DNA of 57,766 nt from Clostridium sp. (GTDB taxonomy: Bacteria > Bacillota > Clostridia > Clostridiales > Clostridiaceae), in contig JAQUXS010000006.1 of the NCBI GenBank assembly GCA_028692255.1, positions 1 to 57,766 of the forward strand, written 5' to 3'. A program made the position numbers and the translations under genes. Below the pieces are notes generated by a model. It did no database searches, was not told where the DNA came from, and saw nothing but the letters and a program-made list of their open reading frames with translations. Below, in pieces: positions 16,903 to 25,737 of the stretch. The first letter of the stretch is position 1. Every line of letters starts with the position of its first letter.

Positions 16903-16960
16903 AATCTCACACCTTCGATTAATTATAATAATACATATGTTATTATTCTTCAAAAGGTAA

Positions 16961-16988
16961 AAAATTCCTCTAAATGCAGAGGAATTTT
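16961..16988. terminator. Strong bidirectional terminator
   Basis: Perfect AAAATTCCTC / GAGGAATTTT stem with an 8-nt loop, flanked by T runs in both directions. It lies directly after the phospholipase-like gene on the minus strand. Confidence 0.9.
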
Positions 16989-16992
16989 TTTA

Positions 16993-17754
16993 CTATTTTT
17001 TACATTCTTTTATATATCCTTGTTCTAAAATTCTTACTTTTGCATTTGAAAAAATCTTCCTATAAAAATCAATCATAAAACCTGCCGTTGTACTCTCTGC
17101 CTCAGCAATTATTTCATTTGAAATTTTAGTATATCTCTTATCTGTGTCATAAATATTTTGATATTTATTGTAAGTTCTATTTGACATAACAGCATTCTTT
17201 TTTATATATTCATCAATAGATTTATATCTTTTTATTTCTGATGTCAAATAAAAAGAATATCCATGAGTTACCCTATGGAGTATCCAATTTTCAAAAGCTC
17301 TATGACTTTTTAAGAGCTTATTGTTTACATGTTGTGGCACTGTTGTATCCTGGAGCAAATGACATGATGCACCAAAATAAAATACTGCTTTTTCAATATC
17401 TCCTTTTCTTGCATAATTAATTGCCATATTATAATATTTTTTGCACTCTACAAGAGCATTAGAAAATCCATACAATCCCTTTTCAAGTTCATAATGAAAA
17501 AAATGATTTGTGCTTTTAAAGTCTTGATCTGCATAAAATGCCCCTTTGTTTAACTGCATTATATATTTAAGATAAAATCTATATTCATCTTCGTATCCAT
17601 TTTGCTTTAATATTTCCATTGCTCTTATATTTATATATTTATGAACTGTGCAATAAGTTTTTATTATTAATTTTTTTACAGGATTCACCTTTGACATAAC
17701 ACTTCTTACTGCATTGCCATAATATTTTTCAATTGTTTTTCCCACATATCTCAC
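16993..17754 (-). CDS. Zinc-dependent phospholipase C-like protein
   Basis: 253 residues. The metal-site pattern of the PF00882 family is visible: H84 and H87 (STNHFFHYE), then CHLLQDTTVPQH (H132, D136, H142), then H151 and E155 (SHRAFENW). In secreted phospholipases such as alpha-toxin these residues bind three zinc ions. Here there is no recognisable signal peptide, so the protein may be cytoplasmic, may leave by another route, or may act on a non-lipid phosphoester. AGGTGAG precedes the ATG, and its start overlaps the stop of the propeller gene upstream by 4 nt, so the two are coupled. Confidence 0.8.
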   Translation of the reverse strand: MRYVGKTIEKYYGNAVRSVMSKVNPVKKLIIKTYCTVHKYINIRAMEILKQNGYEDEYRFYLKYIMQLNKGAFYADQDFKSTNHFFHYELEKGLYGFSNALVECKKYYNMAINYARKGDIEKAVFYFGASCHLLQDTTVPQHVNNKLLKSHRAFENWILHRVTHGYSFYLTSEIKRYKSIDEYIKKNAVMSNRTYNKYQNIYDTDKRYTKISNEIIAEAESTTAGFMIDFYRKIFSNAKVRILEQGYIKECKK

Positions 17755-19070
17755 CTGTTTTTATAAATTTTGAATTTCTCAATTACAAGAATACTTATTA
17801 TTCCAAGAGCTGCACCACCATACAATATATATAATATAGTTTTATTTTTATAATTGTTTACATCTATATTATTATCCATAATTGAAACTAAATATCCGTC
17901 ATTTGAATCTAAAAAATTTAATTCACCATCTGAAAACTTTAAATCTGAAATATCTATTTTATTTTTAAAAGTTAAAACTTTTCCCCGTGCTCTATCCTCA
18001 TTAAAGAAACAAATTGCCCCCGCACTTTTATCATAAAAATAAATGCAATTTTTCTTTCCTATTTTCGCATCTCTGTCAACAGCTAAATTCTTTATTGAAG
18101 AAACATCTTTATTTTGATATATAGGTGCTGGTGGATTTGTTGTAGGCTGATTATCTATTATAAAATTGAGGTTTTTCCCCTTCTCAGTAGTAAATTTAGG
18201 TGAAGTTATTGGGTCACCTCCGCTGTAATCGGGAAAACCATACCATTTACCTTTTTCTATTTTGTATATATAATCATTGTCTCCCTTTACAGGTCTAAAG
18301 CCTCTATCTTCCATGCCTCCTACTGCTGCAATAAGCTTTCCACCTGAGTTAAAATCCATTCCACTTACATTTCTTATTCCATAAGCATATGTGCTACTTT
18401 TTCCTGAGGTTAAGTCATAAACTACAATAGAAGAATTTCCTGGGTAATGTTTTGCAATAATCTGTCCTTTAAAATTTGTAGTATTATACGGTGTAAATGC
18501 CCCTGTATTTTTATCTTTACCAAAGTTTATTCCCTTTAATGTAAAAGCTGCTGGAGACATATCATAACCAAATGGATTTTCTTTAAGCCAAACATTATCC
18601 TTTCCCACAACTCCTGAATTTGTAGCGGCGCCAATTGATACATAAAGTTTTTTGTCTAATATTTTAATTATTACATCTTTATAATCTCCAAAATTGGGTA
18701 TATCTTTTATTAAAACTTTCTTACTTTTATTTATAATGTCATAACTATATATACTACTGTTAGATACATAGTATATTTTATTTTCAAAATACTCAATACT
18801 TTTTATATTATAACTATTATCTTTAATTATATCATAGCTTTTGCCATTTTTATTTATACACTGCACCCTATTTTTGAAAGCTATATAATAATTTCCACTT
18901 TCATCTTCTTTAAAAGACCTTGCTCCCTTTAATCCCTTAAACTTTACTGAATATTTTACATTGTTTTTGTTAATATTAATTTCAAGTTTATTATTAACTC
19001 TACTATTTGCTGTACTCACCGTAAAAATAGCTAGCACAATTATACACGCTGCTAAAATAATTTTTCTCAT
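17751..19070 (-). CDS. Membrane-anchored glucose/sorbosone dehydrogenase-like beta-propeller
   Basis: 439 residues from MRKIILAACIIVLAIF. It has an N-terminal membrane/signal helix (about 1-21) and a propeller body with repeated Tyr/Ser-rich blades and loops such as KENPFGYDMSPAAF, YAYGIRNVSG, DNDYIYKIEKGKWYGFPDYSGGDP and PPAPIY, typical of soluble PQQ aldose-sugar dehydrogenases. A C-terminal transmembrane helix (about 405-430) ends with a basic tail. Several propeller loops are shared with that family, but PQQ or calcium ligands cannot be confirmed by eye. The start at 19070 has GGAGG 6 nt upstream; an upstream in-frame ATG (19082) has a weaker site inside a hairpin. Coupled to the phospholipase-like gene. 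Confidence 0.78.
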   Translation of the reverse strand: MRKIILAACIIVLAIFTVSTANSRVNNKLEININKNNVKYSVKFKGLKGARSFKEDESGNYYIAFKNRVQCINKNGKSYDIIKDNSYNIKSIEYFENKIYYVSNSSIYSYDIINKSKKVLIKDIPNFGDYKDVIIKILDKKLYVSIGAATNSGVVGKDNVWLKENPFGYDMSPAAFTLKGINFGKDKNTGAFTPYNTTNFKGQIIAKHYPGNSSIVVYDLTSGKSSTYAYGIRNVSGMDFNSGGKLIAAVGGMEDRGFRPVKGDNDYIYKIEKGKWYGFPDYSGGDPITSPKFTTEKGKNLNFIIDNQPTTNPPAPIYQNKDVSSIKNLAVDRDAKIGKKNCIYFYDKSAGAICFFNEDRARGKVLTFKNKIDISDLKFSDGELNFLDSNDGYLVSIMDNNIDVNNYKNKTILYILYGGAALGIISILVIEKFKIYKNR

Positions 19071-19088
19071 ATTTTCCTCCATATAAAA

Positions 19089-19126
19089 ATCCTCTTACCT
19101 AATTTATATTATAAAGATAAGAGGAT
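19089..19126 (-). terminator. Hairpin overlapping the propeller gene's translation start region
   Basis: Perfect 9-bp stem ATCCTCTTA / TAAGAGGAT with a 20-nt loop. On the minus strand it is followed by TTTTATATGGAGG. It could terminate the ferritin-like gene, but the 3' arm also holds the AGAGGA in front of the alternative ATG at 19082, so it may be an attenuator. Confidence 0.5.
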
Positions 19127-19141
19127 ATACCTATGAAGATT

Positions 19142-19693
19142 TTATTTAGTTGTAATATCTACATGTCCTTTTTCAACATCACAAAGTGCCCTAAAAACCT
19201 TCTTTACAATTTCATTATTGATTTTACATTCATTCTTCTCATAAAAATTAACAGCATGTTTTTCTTTTATGTTAGCCAGTTCTAAAAGTGCAGCATCACT
19301 ATTATATTTTTCATAACTAACCTTTGAAAGTACTGGAAATTTCTTAAAACCTCCAAGTTTAAAATGTACCTTTGCATGCATTCTTTCAATATTACACAAA
19401 GCTTTAAACATTTCTTTAAGCTCTAGATTAATTACTCTTTTTGCTGCAAGTTCATAAAAATCCCCATTAAATATTTCAAGTTTTACACCGTGATCCAAAA
19501 TTTTAAGTGTATTTTCATCAAGTTCACTGCTAGAAATGCTAAAAACCTTTTCACTACTGCTTAAAAACACTTCATTAACTCCACAAAACGGGCAATATAT
19601 TATACCATCTTTATTGTTTTTATCTATAAAGGCAGCAGAATTAATGTCAAAATTTTTATCATTAATTTGCGCTCCACAAACTAAACATTTCAT
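19142..19693 (-). CDS. Zinc-ribbon plus ferritin-like (rubrerythrin-type) protein
   Basis: 183 residues. An N-terminal zinc ribbon is formed by C3/C6 and C34/C37. It is followed by a ferritin-like four-helix region (about 66-183) with E..H pairs in NIERMHAK (E103, H106), IKEKHAVNFYEKN and DVEKGH. This combines rubrerythrin-type elements in an unusual order, with the ribbon at the N-terminus. Rubrerythrins reduce peroxide in anaerobes; that role is inferred here. GGAGG precedes the ATG. It follows the hypothetical gene at 19722-20258 with a 28-nt gap. Confidence 0.75.
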   Translation of the reverse strand: MKCLVCGAQINDKNFDINSAAFIDKNNKDGIIYCPFCGVNEVFLSSSEKVFSISSSELDENTLKILDHGVKLEIFNGDFYELAAKRVINLELKEMFKALCNIERMHAKVHFKLGGFKKFPVLSKVSYEKYNSDAALLELANIKEKHAVNFYEKNECKINNEIVKKVFRALCDVEKGHVDITTK

Positions 19694-19721
19694 TTTAATT
19701 CCTCCATAAATTGATCTTTAC

Positions 19722-20258
19722 TTAATAACCATATTTGTTTATTAAACCTTCTATGTCATCGAAGAATATTTTATTGTTTATATTTTTCTTATGTATTTTT
19801 TTCTCTTTTCTAGTAACTACGAATACTATTTCTGCGTGTTTTTTGTCTTTTATCTTTTTTATTAGCTTACCATATACATGTTCATCATCTTCTCTATATT
19901 GATATAAAAAGGCATTTTTTGAAAAAGCATCTACAGCAACTATTTTTAATTTTATCTTGTCGCTTATTAATTCAACTCCACTATCTCTATATGTAAACTT
20001 TTTTAATTTTTTTAACCTTCCATCGCTATGAGAACCTTTAAATAAAAAATACTTTTTATCTATGGATTTTCCATCAGGAGATGAAATTAATAAATTGTAC
20101 ATATAATCATCTTTTGTAAGATCTGATTTCTTCTTTGCATAATTTTTTAATTTTTCACACTCTTTTAAAGCTAATCCTAACTTTAATTTTAAAATACCCG
20201 CTGCAAAAATTGATTTACTACTTTCATCTGCAGTTAAATTTAACATATTTTTCACCAT
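19722..20258 (-). CDS. Hypothetical protein, lysine-rich
   Basis: 178 residues that I do not recognise. It is rich in Lys (KKIKDKKHAEI, RKEKKIHKKNINNK) with alternating strands and helices and no transmembrane segment or signal peptide. An in-frame ATG at 20246 is an alternative start, with GGTGA about 8 nt upstream; the ATG at 20258 has no clear ribosome site. It is upstream of the ferritin-like gene on the same strand and probably in its transcript. A nucleic-acid-binding or general stress role cannot be supported from sequence alone. Confidence 0.6.
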   Translation of the reverse strand: MVKNMLNLTADESSKSIFAAGILKLKLGLALKECEKLKNYAKKKSDLTKDDYMYNLLISSPDGKSIDKKYFLFKGSHSDGRLKKLKKFTYRDSGVELISDKIKLKIVAVDAFSKNAFLYQYREDDEHVYGKLIKKIKDKKHAEIVFVVTRKEKKIHKKNINNKIFFDDIEGLINKYGY

Positions 20259-20357
20259 CCATTACATTTCATTAATTATTAACATCCATTAATACATAGA
20301 ATATTAATAAGAATAACTTCATAAATATATTTATAAATACTTCTTTAAGGAGCCAAA

Positions 20358-21863
20358 ATGAAATTTGACCTTTTTTATAAAGACACACTAATACTCACAG
20401 TTTCCAATCTTGCAACAGGCGTTTTGAGATTTATATTTTCAATGATATTATCAGACAAGCTTGGCGCTGAAGGCTTAGGTCTTTATTCTCTTGTTATGCC
20501 TGTATATGACCTTTTTTCTTGTGCAGCATGTGGTGGAATAATAATATCTATTTCAAGAAAAACTTCCATACTACATTCAAATAAAAATTATTTAAATATT
20601 TGTAAACTTATTCACACAATTATAATATTCGAAACTTTTTGGTCTTTATTTATAGGTTTTTCCATATTTTTTAATGCAAATTTTATATCAGGTATACTTA
20701 TAAAAGATTCTAGGACAATTTATTCTTTAGAAATAATATGTCCTGCCCTTGTTTTTATATCACTTTCTTCAGTTTATAAGGGCTATTTTTATGGTATTTC
20801 AAAATCTCAAATACCTGCTTACATAGATATTTTTGAAAAAGCAATAAGGGTCCTTGTTGTAGTTGGTATTGTTAATATTTTAGTATTCAGTACAATGGAA
20901 AAAGCCATTGCTGCAGTATATGCCGCCTTAACCTTTGGGGAACTTATGAGCCTTCTTCTGCTATACGGAGCATATCTATTATCTAAAAGGAAACTTAATA
21001 TTAATGAAAAAGCTACCCACGAAAACAGTGGTCAGCTTTTATTTGACACCTTGGTTGTTTCAGTGCCATTATGCGTAAATGGATTTTTAACTTCTATCTT
21101 AAGCACTCTTGGAACACTTATTGTACCAAGACGTCTTATGGTAGCTGGTTTTAGTCATGGAGATTCACTGTCACTTATAGGTAAATTTACAGGAATGGCT
21201 TCTAATATAAGTTTTTTCCCCATAGCTGTCATAATATCAATGTCCACAGTACTTGTTCCTGAAATTTCAAAGAACTTAAATAAAAAAGATTATTATTCAG
21301 TAGAAAAAAGAGTAAATGAAGTTATAAATTTATCTTTTTACATAGGAATTGCTTCAATGATTATATGTATGTGCATATCTGACGATTTAGGAAAACTATT
21401 TTACGGAAGGGATGATATTGGATTTTTCATAATAAGTAACTCTATTTGTGCACCAATACTATATGCATCTGTTTCAACTTATTCGATTTTAAGTGGTCTT
21501 GAAAAGCAGACTAAAATACTAATAAATTCTTTTATTGTTTCCATAGAAGAAGTAATTCTTCTTTATTTTCTTACAGGAATAAAATCAATAAATATATACA
21601 GCTATGCCATAACATTATTTGTAACTAGCTTAACTTCCTATATTCTTAACACTATTGAAATAAAAAAAATATGCAGTATAAATTATATTCCTATAAATAT
21701 ACTGCTTGATTTTATATTTGGTATTCTCGTTTTTTTTATTCTTGGAATTTTAAACAATACAATACCAAATTCATATTTAATTTTAAAAGTCTCAACAATC
21801 ATAGCTGCTGGTTTTTCATTATACCTTTTTCTTGTACTGGTAGTAAAAAAATCATTTATTTAA
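20358..21863 (+). CDS. SpoVB-like oligosaccharide/lipid flippase
   Basis: 501 residues with about 14 predicted membrane helices and the start MKFDLFYKDTLILTVSNLATG, typical of MOP-superfamily SpoVB/RfbX proteins. SpoVB moves lipid-linked peptidoglycan precursors across the membrane during spore-cortex synthesis in Bacillus; clostridia carry several paralogues. LGAEGLGLYSLVMPVYDLF is the family signature in the second helix pair. AAGGAG precedes the ATG. It converges with the flippase on the other strand, and the two stop codons overlap. Confidence 0.82.
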   Translation: MKFDLFYKDTLILTVSNLATGVLRFIFSMILSDKLGAEGLGLYSLVMPVYDLFSCAACGGIIISISRKTSILHSNKNYLNICKLIHTIIIFETFWSLFIGFSIFFNANFISGILIKDSRTIYSLEIICPALVFISLSSVYKGYFYGISKSQIPAYIDIFEKAIRVLVVVGIVNILVFSTMEKAIAAVYAALTFGELMSLLLLYGAYLLSKRKLNINEKATHENSGQLLFDTLVVSVPLCVNGFLTSILSTLGTLIVPRRLMVAGFSHGDSLSLIGKFTGMASNISFFPIAVIISMSTVLVPEISKNLNKKDYYSVEKRVNEVINLSFYIGIASMIICMCISDDLGKLFYGRDDIGFFIISNSICAPILYASVSTYSILSGLEKQTKILINSFIVSIEEVILLYFLTGIKSINIYSYAITLFVTSLTSYILNTIEIKKICSINYIPINILLDFIFGILVFFILGILNNTIPNSYLILKVSTIIAAGFSLYLFLVLVVKKSFI

Positions 21864-23461
21864 AGCCTTGAAAACAACCTCTTTGGAATAAACTTTCTTA
21901 AAGATCTAGGAAGTATATTTATTTCATCTGCTGTTATTCCTTTTATTAAACAAATTGAGTAAAAATATGCAATAACGCCTGCTACAAAAGATATAATTAA
22001 TGACAGTGCATTATTTAAATATCCCTTTGTGAAAATCCCCATTATAAAACTAGTTAAATTGTAAACAAAATATATAACTGATGCCATGAAAATTGAAGAA
22101 ACAATTGGTTTAAAAGCATATTTTGAAAATCCTATTTTAAATCTTAAGTACTTTTCCATACATATTAAATTCATAATCATTGGTATTAAAAATCCAATTA
22201 CACTTCCAATTATAGCACCATATATATTTATTTTTGGCTGAGCTATTAGGCAATAGTTTATAGTTATTTTTAATATTATGCCTACAATTGCATAAAATGT
22301 AACAGTATATATCTTGCCTATGCCTTGAAGAATACTTGTTTGAATTTGAACAACGCACATGAATATAAGCACTATTGTTCCAACTAAAAGAAGTCCTGCT
22401 CCCTTTAAATTTTCAGGATAAAGTAATCTAAAAATAGGTGTACTTAACACTGAAAGTCCTGCTGCCGATGGAATTGCTATTAAAAAGCATACCCGCATTG
22501 CAAAGTTTATTTTTTTCTTTAACATTTCCTTATCTTTAACTGCTGCCGACCTTGAAACTGAGGGAAGTATACTGACAGCTAGTGCCGTTATTATTGCTAT
22601 AGGTACATTTATAAGTGTATTAAAAATCTGGTATCTTCCTACAAGAATTCGTATAGCTGGATGCATGAAACCTGCAACTGCAAGCCTTGAAACAGTATTA
22701 GTAGTATCAACAAGTGTACCTGCATTTATAACACCTATACTTATAGTTATTGGTATGCTGTAATTTGCAATTTTTTTAAGTATCTGTTTGTTTGTATGTC
22801 TTATTCCATTTCTAGCTACATATTTCATATGTTTTTCTTTTATGTAAACAACAAATAAAAATACTGCTGAAGAAAATGCTCCTAAGGTTGTACCTATTGT
22901 TGCTCCTACAACTCCCAATATAACACTATGTTTTATTAATATGTACGCAAATAAAAGAGAAAATATTGTATTCATTATCTGCTCTATAACTTGAGAAATG
23001 GCAGTTGGCTTCATGTTGCCTCTTCCCTGAAAATATCCTCTATAAGCAGCACCTACAGATGTAAATAGCAGTGCTGGAGAAAGTGCCATTACAGAAGTCC
23101 TAGCTTCAGGCATACCCATTACCCTTGTGATTAATCCTGCACCAAAAAACATCATTAAGCTAGTTGCTACTCCTATTATTATAAGAATAAATCTTGATAT
23201 TTTAAAAGTTTTAATTGCACTTCTATAATTTTCAACTGCTATAAACTCAGATACAAGTTTTGATATAGCACTAGGAATTCCGGTGTTAGTTATAACATAT
23301 ACAAATACATATATCTGATAAGTTATAGTATAAATTCCAAAGGGTCCGTCCCCTCCTATTATCTTTACTAGAAAAGGATTATAAAAAGCAGATAAAACTT
23401 TTATAAATAGAGTTGCTATAGACAAAATAGCAAACCCTTTAGTTGCAGACTGTTCTTTCAT
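21860..23461 (-). CDS. MurJ/YtgP-like polysaccharide flippase
   Basis: 533 residues, about 14 membrane helices, beginning MKEQSATKGFAILSIATLFIKVLSAFY. The conserved YQIYVFVYVITNTGIPSAISKLVSE, together with GYFQGRGNM, is typical of YtgP/MurJ-type lipid II flippases. Members move lipid-linked wall or polysaccharide precursors. It is transcribed toward the SpoVB-like gene, and the 3' ends share the palindromic TTAA at 21860-21863. A GAGGTAAT site precedes the ATG. Which glycan it handles is not evident. Confidence 0.87.
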   Translation of the reverse strand: MKEQSATKGFAILSIATLFIKVLSAFYNPFLVKIIGGDGPFGIYTITYQIYVFVYVITNTGIPSAISKLVSEFIAVENYRSAIKTFKISRFILIIIGVATSLMMFFGAGLITRVMGMPEARTSVMALSPALLFTSVGAAYRGYFQGRGNMKPTAISQVIEQIMNTIFSLLFAYILIKHSVILGVVGATIGTTLGAFSSAVFLFVVYIKEKHMKYVARNGIRHTNKQILKKIANYSIPITISIGVINAGTLVDTTNTVSRLAVAGFMHPAIRILVGRYQIFNTLINVPIAIITALAVSILPSVSRSAAVKDKEMLKKKINFAMRVCFLIAIPSAAGLSVLSTPIFRLLYPENLKGAGLLLVGTIVLIFMCVVQIQTSILQGIGKIYTVTFYAIVGIILKITINYCLIAQPKINIYGAIIGSVIGFLIPMIMNLICMEKYLRFKIGFSKYAFKPIVSSIFMASVIYFVYNLTSFIMGIFTKGYLNNALSLIISFVAGVIAYFYSICLIKGITADEINILPRSLRKFIPKRLFSRL

Positions 23462-23497
23462 TTCATTACCTCACAATAATCTACATTTTCAAACTAA

Positions 23498-24451
23498 TTA
23501 ATATTTGAAAACATCTGTTTTTACCTTTTTTAATATAGGTGGAATAGATTGTGCTATAGTCTTATTTTCCATGTATTCAAATTTTTCTGGACAATCTTTA
23601 AATATAACCTTATATGCATATAAAAATTGATAATTTAATCCATATCTATTTTCAAAGAAACTGTTCAATTTCTTATCCCCATATTTATTATCACCAATAA
23701 TAGGCACTCCAAGATGACTTAAATGAGCCCTTAACTGGTGACTTCTTCCTGTTAAAAGATCAATTTCAAGAAGTGAAAAAGAACCACAAGTTTGAATTGT
23801 CTTTACACTCATAGCAACTTTTTTAGTACCCTCTTTTTCACTGTCAAATACAACTGAAATGTTTGTATCTTCATGCTTATATATGAAGCCTTTATATTCT
23901 CCATCTTTTATCTTTCCTTTAACAAGTGCAATATAATATTTTTTTATTTTTCTCTTGCTTATCATATCATTAAGAATTTTCAGCGATTCAAAATTTTTCC
24001 CAAATATAACAATTCCAGATGTGTTTCTATCAAGTCTATTACAAGGTGCAGGTGTAAAGGTAACTTCATCTTCCGGTCTATAATCACCTTTATCATATAA
24101 ATATGAAAGTACGTAATCGGTAAGTGTTGGCTCATCTTTATCATCAGCTGGATGCACTAAAACTCCAGGCCATTTTTCAACAAGAAGCATATTATCATCT
24201 TCATAAGTAACCATAAAGTTATTATCTATTCTTACAAACTTTTTCTTTTTAGGTTTTGATTTTATATAAAATGTCTCAACAATATCCCCTTCTACAAGAG
24301 AATATTTTTCTTTTGTCTTTTTCCCGTTTACTTTTATGTCTCCCTTTCTAAATGCTTTGAATATAGCACTTAGTGGTACATCATTAAGCCATTTTCGTGC
24401 AAACTTATCCACTCTCTGTCCAGCTTCATTTGGTCCAATTACAATTTTCAT
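23498..24451 (-). CDS. RluA-family RNA pseudouridine synthase
   Basis: 317 residues. An N-terminal S4 RNA-binding domain (about 12-70, VDKFARKWLNDVPLSAIFKAFRKGDIKVNG) is followed by the RluA catalytic domain with the NRLDRNTSG signature (HRLDxxTSG family motif with Asn for His; the catalytic Asp is retained). GRSHQLRAHLSHLGVPIIGD is the second conserved block. The enzyme isomerises uridine in rRNA or tRNA. GGAGG precedes the ATG, and a sigma-A promoter lies upstream at 24501-24530. Confidence 0.9.
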   Translation of the reverse strand: MKIVIGPNEAGQRVDKFARKWLNDVPLSAIFKAFRKGDIKVNGKKTKEKYSLVEGDIVETFYIKSKPKKKKFVRIDNNFMVTYEDDNMLLVEKWPGVLVHPADDKDEPTLTDYVLSYLYDKGDYRPEDEVTFTPAPCNRLDRNTSGIVIFGKNFESLKILNDMISKRKIKKYYIALVKGKIKDGEYKGFIYKHEDTNISVVFDSEKEGTKKVAMSVKTIQTCGSFSLLEIDLLTGRSHQLRAHLSHLGVPIIGDNKYGDKKLNSFFENRYGLNYQFLYAYKVIFKDCPEKFEYMENKTIAQSIPPILKKVKTDVFKY

Positions 24452-24500
24452 ATTTTCCTCCGATTTTCACCTTTTGTTTTATCTTCATTGACAATTTACT

Positions 24501-24530
24501 ATTATACTCTACTATATTTGTCCTTTGCAA
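24501..24530 (-). promoter_or_regulatory. Promoter of the RluA-family gene
   Basis: TTGCAA (24530-24525) and TATAAT (24506-24501) on the minus strand with an 18-bp spacer, about 50 nt before the start codon. Confidence 0.6.
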
Positions 24531-24541
24531 TTAACAATATA

Positions 24542-25723
24542 TTAATTATTTAATCTTTTTAGCGTATTAATTGCTGCTTCACACTGAATAGCAGTGCCTA
24601 TAGGTATACAATTTTCATCTACATCAAATAAATTTGAGTGTGCAGGATGAATAATTCCCTTTTCTTCATTTCTACATCCTAAAAAGTAAAATACTGAAGG
24701 TCTTTCCATAGCAAAGTATGCAAAACTTTCTACTGCCATGTTAGGTGTTTCAAGCCTTTGTACATTCTCTTTTCCTATTATACCCTCAGCACAATTTTCT
24801 AGTATACTAACCATTTTATCATCATTATAAAGACATGGGTAACTTTCATCTATTTCAATTTCACATTTTCCCCTCATGGATTTTACAATTCCCTCTGTAA
24901 TATCTACTAGTCTCTTTTTAACATATTCTCTATGTTCTGTTCTCATTGTTCTTATAATTCCAGATATTTTAACTTCACCTGGTATTATATTTTCTGCTGT
25001 TCCGCCATGAATACTTCCTATGGTTAAAACTGCTGGGTCAGTTGGTGGTATTTCTCTACTAACTATAGTTTGAAGTGCATTTACAACATTACAAGCAATT
25101 GTTATTGGATCAACAGTTAATTCTGGATGTGCACCATGTCCACCTGAACCTATTATCTTTATTCTAAATGGATTTGATGCAGCATGAACAACACCCTTTT
25201 TAATACCAATTTTGCCTACAGCTATATTTTCATTTACATGAAGTCCTATTATAGCATCAACTTTAGGATTTTCTAATACTCCCTCTTTAATCATTATCTT
25301 TGCCCCGCCAGTAGTCTCCTCTGCAGGTTCAAATAACAATTTAACATTTCCCTCTAGTTCATCTTTCATGCTGTTTAAAATCTTTGCAGCTCCCATTAAA
25401 ATTGTTGTATGAACATCGTGTCCACAAGCATGCATATTCCCATTATTTTTTGAAGCATAGCTGCATGTATTTGCTTCTACAATTGGAAGAGCATCCATAT
25501 CTCCTCTTAGTGCTATTGTTTTTCCACCTTTTTTGCCTCGTATTATGGCACATATGCCTGTTTTTGCAGTAACAGTATATTCTATACCTTCATCATCTAA
25601 AAATTCTCTTATCTTCTCACTTGTCCTTTTAAGTTCATATCCTAGTTCTGGATGTGAATGAAAGTCTCTTCTTACTTTAATAAGTTCATCTTTAATTTCA
25701 TTTGACTTCAATAAAAAATCCAT
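24542..25723 (-). CDS. M20-family amidohydrolase (N-acyl-amino acid / hippurate hydrolase type)
   Basis: 393 residues. The metallopeptidase M20D motifs are RGDMDALP (residues 73-80), HACGHDVHT (98-106, C100 and H102 metal ligands) and EPAEETTGGA, with the dimerisation lid domain from about 185. These cytoplasmic enzymes release acyl groups from N-acyl amino acids or deacetylate related compounds. AAGGAG precedes the ATG. It starts 15 nt after the FtsA-like gene ends and is probably co-transcribed with it. Confidence 0.9.
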   Translation of the reverse strand: MDFLLKSNEIKDELIKVRRDFHSHPELGYELKRTSEKIREFLDDEGIEYTVTAKTGICAIIRGKKGGKTIALRGDMDALPIVEANTCSYASKNNGNMHACGHDVHTTILMGAAKILNSMKDELEGNVKLLFEPAEETTGGAKIMIKEGVLENPKVDAIIGLHVNENIAVGKIGIKKGVVHAASNPFRIKIIGSGGHGAHPELTVDPITIACNVVNALQTIVSREIPPTDPAVLTIGSIHGGTAENIIPGEVKISGIIRTMRTEHREYVKKRLVDITEGIVKSMRGKCEIEIDESYPCLYNDDKMVSILENCAEGIIGKENVQRLETPNMAVESFAYFAMERPSVFYFLGCRNEEKGIIHPAHSNLFDVDENCIPIGTAIQCEAAINTLKRLNN

Positions 25724-25737
25724 AAAATTCTCCTTTT

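Noticed and set aside
21860..21863. Shared TTAA stop of the two convergent flippases as a functional signal
   Set aside because: The overlap is a simple consequence of close convergent packing and a palindromic TTAA; no terminator is seen and no regulatory meaning is claimed.
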